Assembly (NCBI GenBank): GCA_035294245.1
Contig: DATGLG010000003.1
Coordinates: 1-64,000, forward strand
Source of the DNA: DATGLG01 sp035294245
GTDB taxonomy: Bacteria > Pseudomonadota > Alphaproteobacteria > JACZXZ01
DNA: 64,000 nucleotides
Reading direction: 5' to 3'
The notes beneath the pieces were generated by a model. That model saw nothing but the letters and a program-made list of their open reading frames with translations, was not told where the DNA came from and did no database searches. Both the position numbers and the translations under genes were made by a program. Shown here one piece after another: positions 15,955 through 24,189 of the stretch (its first letter is position 1; the number at the start of each line of letters is the position of its first letter).

Positions 15955-17460
15955 ATGGTCAAACGGGCGGGCGGAGCGCTTCTGCTCTCGGTCGAGATCG
16001 ACCGGGATTCAGCGCGGCCAGTCAGCACGCAGCTCTACATGGCGCTCCGCGACCTGATCCTGTCGGGGGCCTTTGCCGCCGGCGATCGTCTCCCCGCGAG
16101 CCGCACGCTGGCTCGAGACCTCGCGCTCTCGCGCACCACCGTCATCGACGCTTTCGAGCGATTGATCGCCGAGGGCCTGATCGAGTCGCGCGTGGGCTCC
16201 GGCACATTTGTCAGCGACGTGCTCAGCGCCGATCGCCCCAAGCCGCTGCCCGGTGTTTCGGCGATCGGCGTAGAGAGCCGCCGGCGGCCGCTGGCATGCG
16301 CGATGAATCTGGCGGTTGAGCATTTCGGCGAGCGCCAGCGCCTGCCCTACCGACCGCGCGCCTTCACCACGGCTCTGCCGGATTTCGACATGTTCCCGAT
16401 GGCGCAATGGGCGCAGCTCTCGGCGAAGCATTGGCGCGGCAATCGCAGCGAGGTGATGGGCTATGGCGAGCCTTGCGGCCATCTCCCGCTGCGCCGTGCC
16501 ATCGCCTCCCATCTGCGCGCCAATCGTGGGATCGGCTGCGAGCCAGAGCAGATTTTCATCGTCGCCGGTGCGCAGCAAGCCTTCCACCTCATCGGGTCGG
16601 TCCTGCTCAATCCCGGCGACAAGGCGTGGTTCGAGAACCCCGGTGCGATCGGCGCCCGCAACGGTTTCGTCGCCTGCGGCGCCGATCTCGTCCCCGTGCC
16701 GGTGGATGACGAAGGTCTTTGCGTCGAGAAGGGCTTGGCGCAAGCGGCCGATTTCCGCCTCGCTTTCGTGACGCCCTCCCATCAGCAGCCGCTGGGCAGC
16801 GTGATGAGCCTGGCCCGCCGTTTCGCGCTGCTCCGCGCCGCGGAGGATGCCGGCGCCTGGATCGTCGAGGACGACTACGACGGCGAGTTCTTCTTCGGCG
16901 GGCAGCCGCTCCCGACCCTGAAGAGCGTGGATACGACGGGGCTCGTCCTTTATGTTGGGACCTTCAGCAAGTCCCTCTTCCCCTCGCTTCGGCTCGGCTA
17001 CCTGCTGGCGCCGCCGGCGCTGGTGGATATCTTCGAGAAGATCATGGGCGCCTTCCTCCACGGCGTGCCCTCCTATCTTCAGGCCGTGGTCGCCGAGTTC
17101 ATCGATGAGGGCCACTTCGCGACCCATTTGCGCCGCATGCGCCGCGTCTATGCGGAGCGGCACGAGGCGCTGCGCGAGGCCGCGCGCGCGAAGCTCGGCG
17201 GGACTCTCGATCTCGTGCCCGCCCGCAGCGGCCTTCATACGGTTGGCCATCTTGCCGCCCATCTCTCGGAGCTCGAGGTCGCCAGGATCGCGGATAAGCG
17301 TGGCGTCATCGTCTCGCCGATCGCCCGCTTCGCCGTCGCCCCCATTTCGGTCAGCGGGCTGGTGCTCGGCTTTGGCAGTGTCGGCGTGCCCCAGATCAAG
17401 GCTGGAATCGATGTTCTGGCCGGAGCGATGGAAAGTCTCTCACGGCGCAAGGCCTTGTGA
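15955..17460 (+). CDS. MocR/GabR-family regulator (GntR wHTH fused to aminotransferase fold)
   Basis: 501-aa regulator. The N-terminus is a GntR-type winged helix (RPVSTQLYMALRDLILSGAF, then LALSRTTVIDAFERL, ending VGSGTFV), followed by a class I aminotransferase-like domain with the PLP lysine in GTFSKSLFPS. ATG 15955 with GGGGGG upstream is preferred to 15928. It diverges from the dehydratase/aldehyde dehydrogenase genes and leads into two flavin oxidoreductases, so it is the likely regulator of the whole catabolic cluster, with a PLP-linked amine or amino acid as effector. Confidence 0.92.
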   Translation: MVKRAGGALLLSVEIDRDSARPVSTQLYMALRDLILSGAFAAGDRLPASRTLARDLALSRTTVIDAFERLIAEGLIESRVGSGTFVSDVLSADRPKPLPGVSAIGVESRRRPLACAMNLAVEHFGERQRLPYRPRAFTTALPDFDMFPMAQWAQLSAKHWRGNRSEVMGYGEPCGHLPLRRAIASHLRANRGIGCEPEQIFIVAGAQQAFHLIGSVLLNPGDKAWFENPGAIGARNGFVACGADLVPVPVDDEGLCVEKGLAQAADFRLAFVTPSHQQPLGSVMSLARRFALLRAAEDAGAWIVEDDYDGEFFFGGQPLPTLKSVDTTGLVLYVGTFSKSLFPSLRLGYLLAPPALVDIFEKIMGAFLHGVPSYLQAVVAEFIDEGHFATHLRRMRRVYAERHEALREAARAKLGGTLDLVPARSGLHTVGHLAAHLSELEVARIADKRGVIVSPIARFAVAPISVSGLVLGFGSVGVPQIKAGIDVLAGAMESLSRRKAL

Positions 17461-17601
17461 GCATCCGGCCTTTTGGTTGTGTTCGCCCCCGACGCGATTG
17501 GTCTGGTGGATTGTTGAGACTGGACCTCGAAACTCATCCAATTTCTCGGGCAATCTCGCTGCCATGAGATCTCCACCCCGGACGGGGCGAGCCTAGCCGC
17601 G

Positions 17602-19218
17602 ATGCCCATCTTCGATTTCATCATTATCGGGGCCGGGTCCGCCGGATGCGTGCTCGCCAACCGGCTGACGGCGTGCGGCCGCTACAGCGTGCTGCTGCTG
17701 GAGGCTGGCGGCAGCGACCGCCGCTTCTGGATCCAGGTGCCGATCGGCTACGGCAAAGCGTTCTACGATAAGCGCGTGAACTGGATGTACCGCACCGAGC
17801 CCGAGCCGGGCCTCGGCGGCCGACAGGGCTACTGGCCGCGCGGCAAGGTCCTCGGCGGATCGAGCTCGATCAACGCCATGGTCTATATCCGCGGCCAGCC
17901 CGATGACTTCGACGATTGGCAGGCGCAGGGCAATCCCGGCTGGGGCTGGCGGGACGTGCTGCCCTATTTCAGGAGATCGGAAGACGGCAATCACGCTGCC
18001 GATGCGTGGCATGGCGTCGGCGGCCCCCTCTATGTGAGCGATGTTTCGAAGGAGCTGCACCCCCTTTGCGAAATCTTCCTCAAGGCAGGGGCGGAGCTCG
18101 GTCTGCCGCGCAACCCCGACTTCAACGGCGCTGCGCAGGAAGGTGTTGGACTCTACCGCATCACGGCACGGAACGGGCTGCGCATGTCCGCGTCGCGGGC
18201 CTTTCTGCGCCCGGCCATGGCGCGGAAGAATCTGCGCGTCGAAACCGGCGCTCACGCGACGCGCATCCTCTTTAACGGCCTGCGCGCCCTGGGAGTCGAA
18301 TATGTCCATCGCCGCGATAAATGCACGGCCACGGCACGCTGCGAAGTCATTCTCGCCGCAGGTGCAATCAACTCCCCCCAGCTGCTGCAACTCTCGGGCA
18401 TCGGCCCATCGGATGTTCTCGATCCGCTCGGCGTTCCCGTTTTGCGCTGTGTGGAGAGTGTCGGGCGGCAGCTCCAGGACCATTTGTGCATCGACCATCT
18501 CTATCGGGCGCGCCGGCCCACGCTCAACAACGAGCTGCGCCCCTGGTGGGGGAAGCTGCGCGCCGGCATCGAGTACCTTGCTCTGCGCCGGGGACCCTTG
18601 GCGCTGAGCGTCAACCAGGGCGGTGGTTTCATCCGTTCGCGGCCGGGGCTCGCGCGCCCGAACATGCAGCTCTATTTCTCGCCGCTCAGCTATAGCAAGG
18701 CGCCGCCGGGCAAACGGCCGCTGATGAGCCCGGACCCCTATCCGGGATTCCTGCTCAGCGCGCAGCCCTGCCGGCCGACGAGCCGCGGCTATGTGAAGAT
18801 CAAGTCATCGGATCCCTTCGAGTCTCCCGCCATCGTGCCCAACTCCCTGGCAACCGATCACGACCTCCGGGAGATGCTGGAGGGCGCACGCTTTCTCCGC
18901 AGGCTCGCCGCAGCACCGTCCTTTGCCGCTTTGATCGAGATGGAGCTGCAGCCGGGCATCGCCGTGCAGTCCGATGAGGCGCTGCTCGACGATATCCGGC
19001 GGCGCTGCTCGACGGTGTTCCATCCCGTCGGCACCTGCCGCATGGGGCCGGACCCGAGCCAAGCCGTCGTCGATCCGCGTCTGAGGGTGCACGGCACCGA
19101 CGGGTTGCGCATCATCGACGCTTCGGTCTTCCCGTCGATTACTTCCGGCAATACCAATGCGCCCGTGATCATGGTGGCGGAGAAGGGCGCCGATCTTGTT
19201 CTGGAAGACGCGCGCTGA
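17602..19218 (+). CDS. GMC-family flavin oxidoreductase (choline dehydrogenase-like)
   Basis: 538-aa FAD enzyme. The dinucleotide-binding motif GAGSAG is at residues 10-15, the GMC signature RGKVLGGSSSINAMVYIRG is present, and the C-terminal catalytic region HPVGTCRMG...SGNTNAP carries the His and Asn. No signal peptide or membrane helix is seen. The family oxidises primary or secondary alcohols to aldehydes or ketones; with the aldehyde dehydrogenase it could complete an alcohol-to-acid route. It starts 141 bp after mocR. Confidence 0.9.
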   Translation: MPIFDFIIIGAGSAGCVLANRLTACGRYSVLLLEAGGSDRRFWIQVPIGYGKAFYDKRVNWMYRTEPEPGLGGRQGYWPRGKVLGGSSSINAMVYIRGQPDDFDDWQAQGNPGWGWRDVLPYFRRSEDGNHAADAWHGVGGPLYVSDVSKELHPLCEIFLKAGAELGLPRNPDFNGAAQEGVGLYRITARNGLRMSASRAFLRPAMARKNLRVETGAHATRILFNGLRALGVEYVHRRDKCTATARCEVILAAGAINSPQLLQLSGIGPSDVLDPLGVPVLRCVESVGRQLQDHLCIDHLYRARRPTLNNELRPWWGKLRAGIEYLALRRGPLALSVNQGGGFIRSRPGLARPNMQLYFSPLSYSKAPPGKRPLMSPDPYPGFLLSAQPCRPTSRGYVKIKSSDPFESPAIVPNSLATDHDLREMLEGARFLRRLAAAPSFAALIEMELQPGIAVQSDEALLDDIRRRCSTVFHPVGTCRMGPDPSQAVVDPRLRVHGTDGLRIIDASVFPSITSGNTNAPVIMVAEKGADLVLEDAR

Positions 19219-19255
19219 AGCGTATCGGGCCGCAAGAGCATGAATGGAGCGACAT

Positions 19256-20551
19256 ATGGATAGAGGGCTATTCGCGCCGGACTTCAAGCCGGAGCCCTAT
19301 TGGTGGGAGCATGCTCCTCGGCCGGAGATGCAGCCCGCGACGCTCCCGGCCAGGGTGGATGTCGCCGTCGTCGGCTCGGGATATACCGGCCTTCATGCCG
19401 CGCTACAAACGGCGCGCGGTGGGCGCGACACGGTGGTTCTCGATGCGGAGGCGGCTGGCTGGGGTTGCAGCACCCGCAATGGCGGCCAGATCTCGACGAG
19501 CGTCAAGCCCGATTTCGACAGCCTGGCACGGAAATACGGCTCCAATCTTGCATTCCGCATTCTGCGGGAAGGGCACGACTCACTCGCCTGGATCGGGGAG
19601 TTCGTGGCGGCGGAGCGCATCGATTGCAGCTTCCGCGTCGTCGGCCGTTTCCATGCCGCCCATACGCCGGCGCAATATGAGGCGCTCGCCCGCCGCGTTG
19701 CCGATCAGCCTCGCGGCCTGGAGGTCGAGGCTCATATGGTGCCACGCGGGGAGCAGCGCAGCGAGATCGGCAGTGATATCTATCACGGCGGCGTCGTATA
19801 TTCCCGCCACGCTTCCGTTGATCCGGCGCGGTATCATCAAGGACTTCTCGTACGGGCGCAGGCGGCGGGCGCCCGGATTTTCCCGTACTGTCCCGTTGCG
19901 CATATTGAGCGGAATGGAGCGGGCTTCACCCTTGCGACGCCGCAGGGCCGGCTCGCGGCACGCGAGGTCGTCATCGCGACGAACGGCTATACGGGCCCGA
20001 TCACTGGGTGGCTGCGCCGCCGCGTGATCCCTATCGGCAGCTACATCATCGCAACCGAGCCCCTTCCCGCCGAGGTGATGGCGCGGCTGATCCCCAGGGA
20101 CCGCATCGTCAGCGATACGCGCAAGGTCGTCTATTACTACCGCGCCTCGCCGGACCGCACCCGGATCCTCTTCGGTGGCCGCGTCTCCCTCAACGAAACC
20201 GATCCGCGTGTCAGCGGACCGCGGCTCCACGCAGATATGGTCCGCATCTTCCCCGAGCTCGCCGCGACACGTATCGCCTATTCCTGGTGCGGCTTCATCG
20301 CCTACACCTTCGACGAGCTCATGCACGTCGGAAAGCATGACGGCATGTATTTCGCGATGGGGTATTGCGGCGCCGGCGTCGGGATGGCGAGCTATCTCGG
20401 CATGCGCATCGGCCAGCAGGTCCTCGGCCTTCCGGCTGGGCGAACAGCCTTTGACGGGCTCCGCTTCCCGACGCGGCCGCTCTACACGGGAGCGCCTTGG
20501 TTCCTCGCCCCCTCGCTCCTTTACTATCGCTGGCGCGACGGCCGCGCTTAA
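19256..20551 (+). CDS. DAO-family FAD-dependent oxidoreductase (gamma-glutamylputrescine oxidase-like)
   Basis: 431-aa D-amino-acid-oxidase-fold flavoprotein with GSGYTG at 40-45 after a 30-residue N-terminal arm (PYWWEHAPRP), as in PuuB/OrdL-type amine oxidases. CSTRNGGQIS and the C-terminal GYCGAGVGM, likely covering the flavin, support this. ATG 19256 has GGAG 7 bp upstream; ATG 19244 in frame is the alternative. It follows the GMC gene by 37 bp. Likely substrate class is an imported amine, matching the polyamine-type transporter. Confidence 0.88.
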   Translation: MDRGLFAPDFKPEPYWWEHAPRPEMQPATLPARVDVAVVGSGYTGLHAALQTARGGRDTVVLDAEAAGWGCSTRNGGQISTSVKPDFDSLARKYGSNLAFRILREGHDSLAWIGEFVAAERIDCSFRVVGRFHAAHTPAQYEALARRVADQPRGLEVEAHMVPRGEQRSEIGSDIYHGGVVYSRHASVDPARYHQGLLVRAQAAGARIFPYCPVAHIERNGAGFTLATPQGRLAAREVVIATNGYTGPITGWLRRRVIPIGSYIIATEPLPAEVMARLIPRDRIVSDTRKVVYYYRASPDRTRILFGGRVSLNETDPRVSGPRLHADMVRIFPELAATRIAYSWCGFIAYTFDELMHVGKHDGMYFAMGYCGAGVGMASYLGMRIGQQVLGLPAGRTAFDGLRFPTRPLYTGAPWFLAPSLLYYRWRDGRA

Positions 20552-20596
20552 CCTATTCCCGACGACTTCCGGCGCGGCCAAAGACAGGGGTGGGTA

Positions 20597-20613
20597 CCTT
20601 CCCGTGGGGAAGG
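20597..20613 (+). terminator. Possible terminator hairpin
   Basis: CCTTCCC and GGGAAGG form a 7-bp stem with a 3-nt loop 46 bp after the oxidase stop, but only a weak T-rich tail (CCCTATTATC) follows. The rest of 20552-20830 has no recognisable gene; it is AT-richer than its surroundings near 20635-20670 and probably holds the promoter of the next small gene. Confidence 0.35.
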
Positions 20614-20830
20614 CCCTATTATCGTGCTTGCTTGCCTATAACATGTGCATTACATACTTCTTATTGTCTGTGTGTCGCGAAGTGGCTTTCCGCGTGAGCT
20701 CGCTGCCAGCTGATTAGCTACGCTATTTATGCCTCACGGTATCCGGGCAGAGCGCGCAGCTTCGAGCCTCATGACGAGCAGCGACAAACCGGGAAGTTAC
20801 GGACGCGTGAGAGATATTCGGAGGTTGGCT

Positions 20831-21073
20831 ATGCGGAAATGGCTGTTCACATTCGTACTTTCCTGCGCGCTTGCATGCTTTGGCGTGCTGTTCGCGCTCT
20901 GGGCCATGAACGGCTTCAACGGCCTTGGCATCGGCGTACAGGGCACGGTGGCTCTTGTGCTCGGCATTGCCATTACCGTGGCCATTGGCATAACGCTCAT
21001 GAGCCTCACTTTCGCGAGCGATCGCAGCGCGAAAGACGAGCAGGTCCACCACCTGGATCTGGGTAGGCGCTAG
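20831..21073 (+). CDS. Small two-helix membrane protein, function unknown
   Basis: 80 aa, starting MRKWLFTFVLSC behind a good GGAGG. Two hydrophobic helices (about residues 5-25 and 33-57) are followed by a charged tail DRSAKDEQVHHLDLGRR. An upstream in-frame ATG at 20729 is unlikely because it lacks a ribosome binding site. It sits between the catabolic cluster and nsrR. No family was recognised. Confidence 0.6.
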   Translation: MRKWLFTFVLSCALACFGVLFALWAMNGFNGLGIGVQGTVALVLGIAITVAIGITLMSLTFASDRSAKDEQVHHLDLGRR

Positions 21074-21296
21074 GCGCCGGCTGATCGACAATCCTCGCCC
21101 ATCTGGCGCAGGTGGCTCGATCGACTTCAAGGTGATTTCCCCTTGGCTATCCGAGCGGCTGCCCGCTGCGCCGACCTCGGTGTGTGACGTCCACCCGAAC
21201 GAGGATCGGGTGAGAACACGAGGTTTCGTCGCCCTGCACCGCCTGCGAAGCCTCCGGGCCGACGCGAGGACTGCCAGCGCCCCCGGCGGAAAAATT

Positions 21297-21761
21297 TCAG
21301 CCCAGGGCCTGCCGCGTGCCAGCCTCGGGGAGCTCAATCGCGAGCAGCTTGGAAAGCGGTCGCCGCGGCCTAATCAAGTCCTCCAGCGTATATCGGTCGA
21401 GGACGCCAAGAAATGCGTGCGTGGCCTCTCGTAGCGCCAATCGGAGCTCGCAAACCCGCTCGATAGGACAATACCCCTCTTGCTGCAGGCAACCCACGAC
21501 CGCCAAGTCCTCCTCGGTATCCCGCACGACCGCGCCGATATTTATATGACGCGGCTTCCTTGCGAGACGCATTCCGCCGTGCTTTCCCCGCACCGTCTCG
21601 AGGTATCCGCGCTGACCGAGCTCGTGGACCACCTTCATGAGATGGTTCTTCGAGGTGTCAAATTGCTCCGCAATTTCGCCGATCGTCGCTAGCTCCGGCG
21701 CCTTGACGCCCACGTACATCAGCACGCGAAGCGCATAGTCGGTGTAAAGCGTCAATCGCAT
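21297..21761 (-). CDS. nsrR: Rrf2-family nitric oxide-sensing repressor NsrR
   Basis: 154-aa winged-helix regulator opening MRLTLYTDYALRVLMYVG, typical of NsrR. The three cluster-ligating cysteines are at 91, 98 and 104 (CLQQEGYCPIERVC), and Asp8, a cluster ligand in Streptomyces NsrR, is present. NO damages the Fe-S cluster and derepresses targets. Likely targets in this window are fdxA, with a strong NsrR-like box at 29964, and perhaps norCB. A weaker NsrR-like element 53-75 bp upstream could give autoregulation. Confidence 0.85.
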   Translation of the reverse strand: MRLTLYTDYALRVLMYVGVKAPELATIGEIAEQFDTSKNHLMKVVHELGQRGYLETVRGKHGGMRLARKPRHINIGAVVRDTEEDLAVVGCLQQEGYCPIERVCELRLALREATHAFLGVLDRYTLEDLIRPRRPLSKLLAIELPEAGTRQALG

Positions 21762-21813
21762 TCGAGCGCCTCAGATTCGGTAGTGGTCGAGCCCTGTATG
21801 GCCAGGTTGGCGA

Positions 21814-21836
21814 AACATATATTCCCATTACTTTAT
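21814..21836. promoter_or_regulatory. Weak NsrR-like element upstream of nsrR
   Basis: The left half AACATATATTC fits 9 of 11 positions of the NsrR half-site AANATGYATTT, but the right half fits only about 7 of 11. Location upstream of nsrR makes autoregulation possible; evidence is marginal. Confidence 0.25.
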
Positions 21837-21898
21837 ATCGCGTACGCGAGGGTTCTCGCAAGATACGAGACCTCAGGCCTGTCGTCGAAGCCGCCCCA

Positions 21899-21912
21899 TT
21901 GACATGGGTCAA
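21899..21912. promoter_or_regulatory. FNR/FixK/NnrR-type box (TTGAC-ATGG-GTCAA)
   Basis: Perfect 5-4-5 inverted repeat TTGAC/GTCAA, the half-site variant preferred by NnrR/Dnr- and FixK-like proteins. It lies between nsrR and the divergent small membrane gene, 76 bp before the latter's ATG. Confidence 0.65.
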
Positions 21913-21988
21913 CGTAGGAGACCGCCATCTCGGTGCAGACTGCTCCTGCAACCCCGTGCGGCGTATAACCGAACTCGGGAGAGTGGAC

Positions 21989-22195
21989 ATGATGGGAAAT
22001 TGGGATATGGCGGGATACGGGCTCGCTCATTGGCTGATCGCCATCGTGATGGCCGCAGCGTTCCTTTATCCGATCGGAAGGATCCTCAACCGCATCGGCT
22101 TCTCGCCGATCTGGTGCATTGTCGCGTTCATTCCGCTCCTCAACGTCATCGCACTTTGGGTCCTTGCCTTCGTCGACTGGCCTGACGGCCGTTGA
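21989..22195 (+). CDS. Small two-helix membrane protein under an FNR-type box
   Basis: 68-aa protein starting MMGNWDMAGYGLAHWL, with GGGAGAG upstream. Two hydrophobic segments (about residues 12-28 and 37-60) with ILNRIGFSPIW between them; the segment FSPIWCIVAFIPLLNVIALWVLAF resembles small membrane proteins often annotated as hypothetical. Divergent from nsrR with a perfect FNR-type box in between, so oxygen- or NO-dependent expression is likely. Function unknown. Confidence 0.6.
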   Translation: MMGNWDMAGYGLAHWLIAIVMAAAFLYPIGRILNRIGFSPIWCIVAFIPLLNVIALWVLAFVDWPDGR

Positions 22196-22306
22196 GCGTC
22201 GCGACAGGTCGACCACACAGCCGACGATGGAGGTGTCCGGATGCGCATTGCGCCGCCTGCACGAGGCTTCCGGGCCGGTTGATTGGAGATGGCGCTGGCG
22301 AAGGCG

Positions 22307-22771
22307 CTATCTCGGCGCAAGCTTCAGCGCGCTGGCGCCCTCATGCTTGAGCTCGTCCCGGCTTTTGTCGAGCTGAAGCCATCCGAAATCCCGCCATCTC
22401 CGGGCGAGATCCGTGAAGTGGGGCGAGAGGGGATTGCCCGATTGCCCGGCCGCGATCTTGAAGCGGGAATGGCGGAGGTCGGCGAGGTCATAGATGGCGC
22501 GAAAGCCGGCTCCGTGCACATCCGCGAAGGGCTGCGCCTCGTTGCCGATGTCGAAGGCACCGCGGTTCACGGTGAAGTCGCCCCCGTCGGCGGGCAGATG
22601 GAGGTCGAGAAAGCGGCCGATGAGGGGAACGCGATCCAGTATCGCGCCTTCCGTCTCGGGCAGCGAGCTACGGAGCCGGAGCCACGCGCCACCGATGATC
22701 GCCGCGAGCGACAAGCCGAGAATGAGGAGTGGGCGGAACAGCCAACGATGGAGACGGCGCGCTTTTGTCAA
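22307..22771 (-). pseudogene. Internally deleted penicillin acylase-family remnant
   Basis: About 154 codons from a TTG at 22771 (preceded by GGGAGGG). The N-terminal 40 residues, a membrane anchor ending LRSSLPETEG, match the start of bacterial penicillin acylase-family proteins. The remainder (from about RVPLIGRFLDLHLP to HGAGFRAIYDLADLRHSRF, KIAAGQSGNPLSPHF) matches the extreme C-terminus. The central part, some 600 residues with the catalytic Ser of the beta chain, is missing in frame. It therefore cannot be an active acylase and reads as a deletion derivative, although the reading frame is intact and could yield a small anchored protein. Confidence 0.6.
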
Positions 22772-22942
22772 AGAGAGCCCTCCCAGTGGATCAATTCCGA
22801 CATTTCGATTCACCTGAGGATTCCCCAGCGCGGCTCGGATGTGCAAGCGGGGATGCGCGAGCGCACGAAGATTCGATGGGGTGCCGCCGGCCGTGGCCAG
22901 GCTCAAGGATCCACGCGACGACTTTTTGCTTGAACCCGATGG

Positions 22943-22967
22943 CATGTATCATATATGAGTCATGTAT
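22943..22967. promoter_or_regulatory. Candidate BigR operator
   Basis: A 10-bp perfect palindrome TCATATATGA (22949-22958) is flanked by the direct repeat CATGTAT (22943-22949 and 22961-22967). BigR/SqrR regulators bind AT-rich palindromes overlapping their own promoter. The element abuts the bigR ATG at 22966. Confidence 0.5.
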
Positions 22968-23316
22968 GAAATATAAATCACACAAAATCGCCGGCCTCGC
23001 TGAGCTGAAAATCGCCGATCTGGAGGCGCGCGCCGCCGAGGCCGAGGCGTTCCTCCGCTCGCTCGCCAGCCGCCACCGGCTGATGATCCTGTGCAGCCTT
23101 GTCGAGCGGGACGAGATGTCGGTCGGCGAGCTGCGCGAGCGTCTTGGCCTCACGCAATCAAACCTGTCGCGCCACCTGGCGACATTGCGCGAAGAGGGTC
23201 TCGTCGCGACGCGGCGTGAAGGCACCGTCATCCACTATCACGTCGCCTCGCCGCGCGTGCGCGCAATTCTCGCCGAGCTTTATCGGCTGTTTTGCGCAAA
23301 CGCGACGACCCTCTGA
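22966..23316 (+). CDS. bigR: BigR/SqrR-type ArsR-family sulfide-responsive repressor
   Basis: 116-aa ArsR-family winged helix (SVGELRERLGLTQSNLSRHLATLREEGLVATRREG). Two cysteines, Cys43 (MILCSL) and Cys110 (RLFCAN), lie where BigR and SqrR form a disulfide or polysulfide bridge on exposure to reactive sulfur. ATG 22966 follows an AT-rich palindrome. It heads an operon with two YeeE/YedE proteins, TauE/SafE and a persulfide dioxygenase, the composition known from Agrobacterium and Xylella bigR operons. Confidence 0.85.
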   Translation: MKYKSHKIAGLAELKIADLEARAAEAEAFLRSLASRHRLMILCSLVERDEMSVGELRERLGLTQSNLSRHLATLREEGLVATRREGTVIHYHVASPRVRAILAELYRLFCANATTL

Positions 23317-23327
23317 GGAAAAGACCC

Positions 23328-23753
23328 ATGGATCATTTCACGCCAATCTCCTCCGCCGTGGGCGGCGCGCTTATCGGCCTCGCAGCCGCAATCCTGTGGC
23401 TCGGCATCGGCCGCATCGCCGGGATCAGCGGCATCATCGGCAATTTACGGATAACTCGGCCGCGCGACCTCGCCTGGCGCCTCGCCTTCCTATTGGGATT
23501 GATTGCGGCGCCAGTGCTTTGGGTGCTCGCGGGCGGCGCGCCGCCGTCCATCCTCCTGCCGTCGTCGCCGGCATTGATTGTTACGGCTGGATTGCTGGTC
23601 GGCGTCGGGACGCGTCTCGGCAGCGGCTGCACCAGCGGCCACGGCGTCTGCGGCGTGGCGCGGCTCTCGCCGCGCTCCCTCGTCGCCACGACGCTCTTCA
23701 TGGCGACGGCCATTGCCACGGTTTTTGTCACCCGTCACCTCATCGGAGGTTGA
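23328..23753 (+). CDS. YeeE/YedE-family sulfur transport protein, N-terminal half type
   Basis: 141-aa membrane protein with about four helices and the family motif GSGCTSGHGVCG (around residues 100-111), whose cysteines are thought to relay thiosulfate or sulfane sulfur. Start ATG 23328 lies 12 bp after bigR with GAGG upstream. It pairs with the next gene; together they correspond to the two halves of a full-length YeeE. Confidence 0.88.
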   Translation: MDHFTPISSAVGGALIGLAAAILWLGIGRIAGISGIIGNLRITRPRDLAWRLAFLLGLIAAPVLWVLAGGAPPSILLPSSPALIVTAGLLVGVGTRLGSGCTSGHGVCGVARLSPRSLVATTLFMATAIATVFVTRHLIGG

Positions 23754-23758
23754 CCGCG

Positions 23759-24187
23759 ATGCTTGCCATTCCCGTCGCCCTCGCTTCCGGCCTGCTTTTC
23801 GGGCTGGGACTCGTCGTCTCGCAGATGGTCAACCCGGCGAAGGTCGTCGCCTTCCTCGATCTCTTCGGCGACTGGGATCCAAGCCTGGCCTTGGTGATGG
23901 CGGCAGCCGTTCCAGTGACGGCGCTGGGTTACGCGCTTGCCCGCCGACGCCGGGTGCCGTTTTGCTCACCAGACTTCGCCGCGCCGACGCAGTCGCGGAT
24001 CGACCGACGCCTCGTGTTGGGCGCAATCACTTTCGGCATCGGCTGGGGCCTCGTGGGCTACTGCCCCGGCCCGGCGCTGACCTCCCTCGCCCTCGGTCAT
24101 GGCGAAGCGGTGATCTTCGTCCTCGCCATGCTGGCGGGCATGGCGCTCCACCGCCTCTATCAGGTGCTCTCGGCGCGAGAAGGCTGA
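23759..24187 (+). CDS. YeeE/YedE-family sulfur transport protein, C-terminal half type
   Basis: 142-aa membrane protein starting MLAIPVALASGLLFG, with VSQMVNPAKVVAFLDLFGDWDPSLALVM and the second cysteine motif GYCPGPAL. It begins 5 bp after its partner. The pair is believed to import sulfur species across the inner membrane; in BigR operons it accompanies sulfide and persulfide detoxification. Confidence 0.88.
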   Translation: MLAIPVALASGLLFGLGLVVSQMVNPAKVVAFLDLFGDWDPSLALVMAAAVPVTALGYALARRRRVPFCSPDFAAPTQSRIDRRLVLGAITFGIGWGLVGYCPGPALTSLALGHGEAVIFVLAMLAGMALHRLYQVLSAREG

Positions 24188-24189
24188 GC

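Noticed and set aside
16009..17262. 417-codon minus-strand open frame
   Set aside because: Mirror of the MocR gene, which has complete domain matches.
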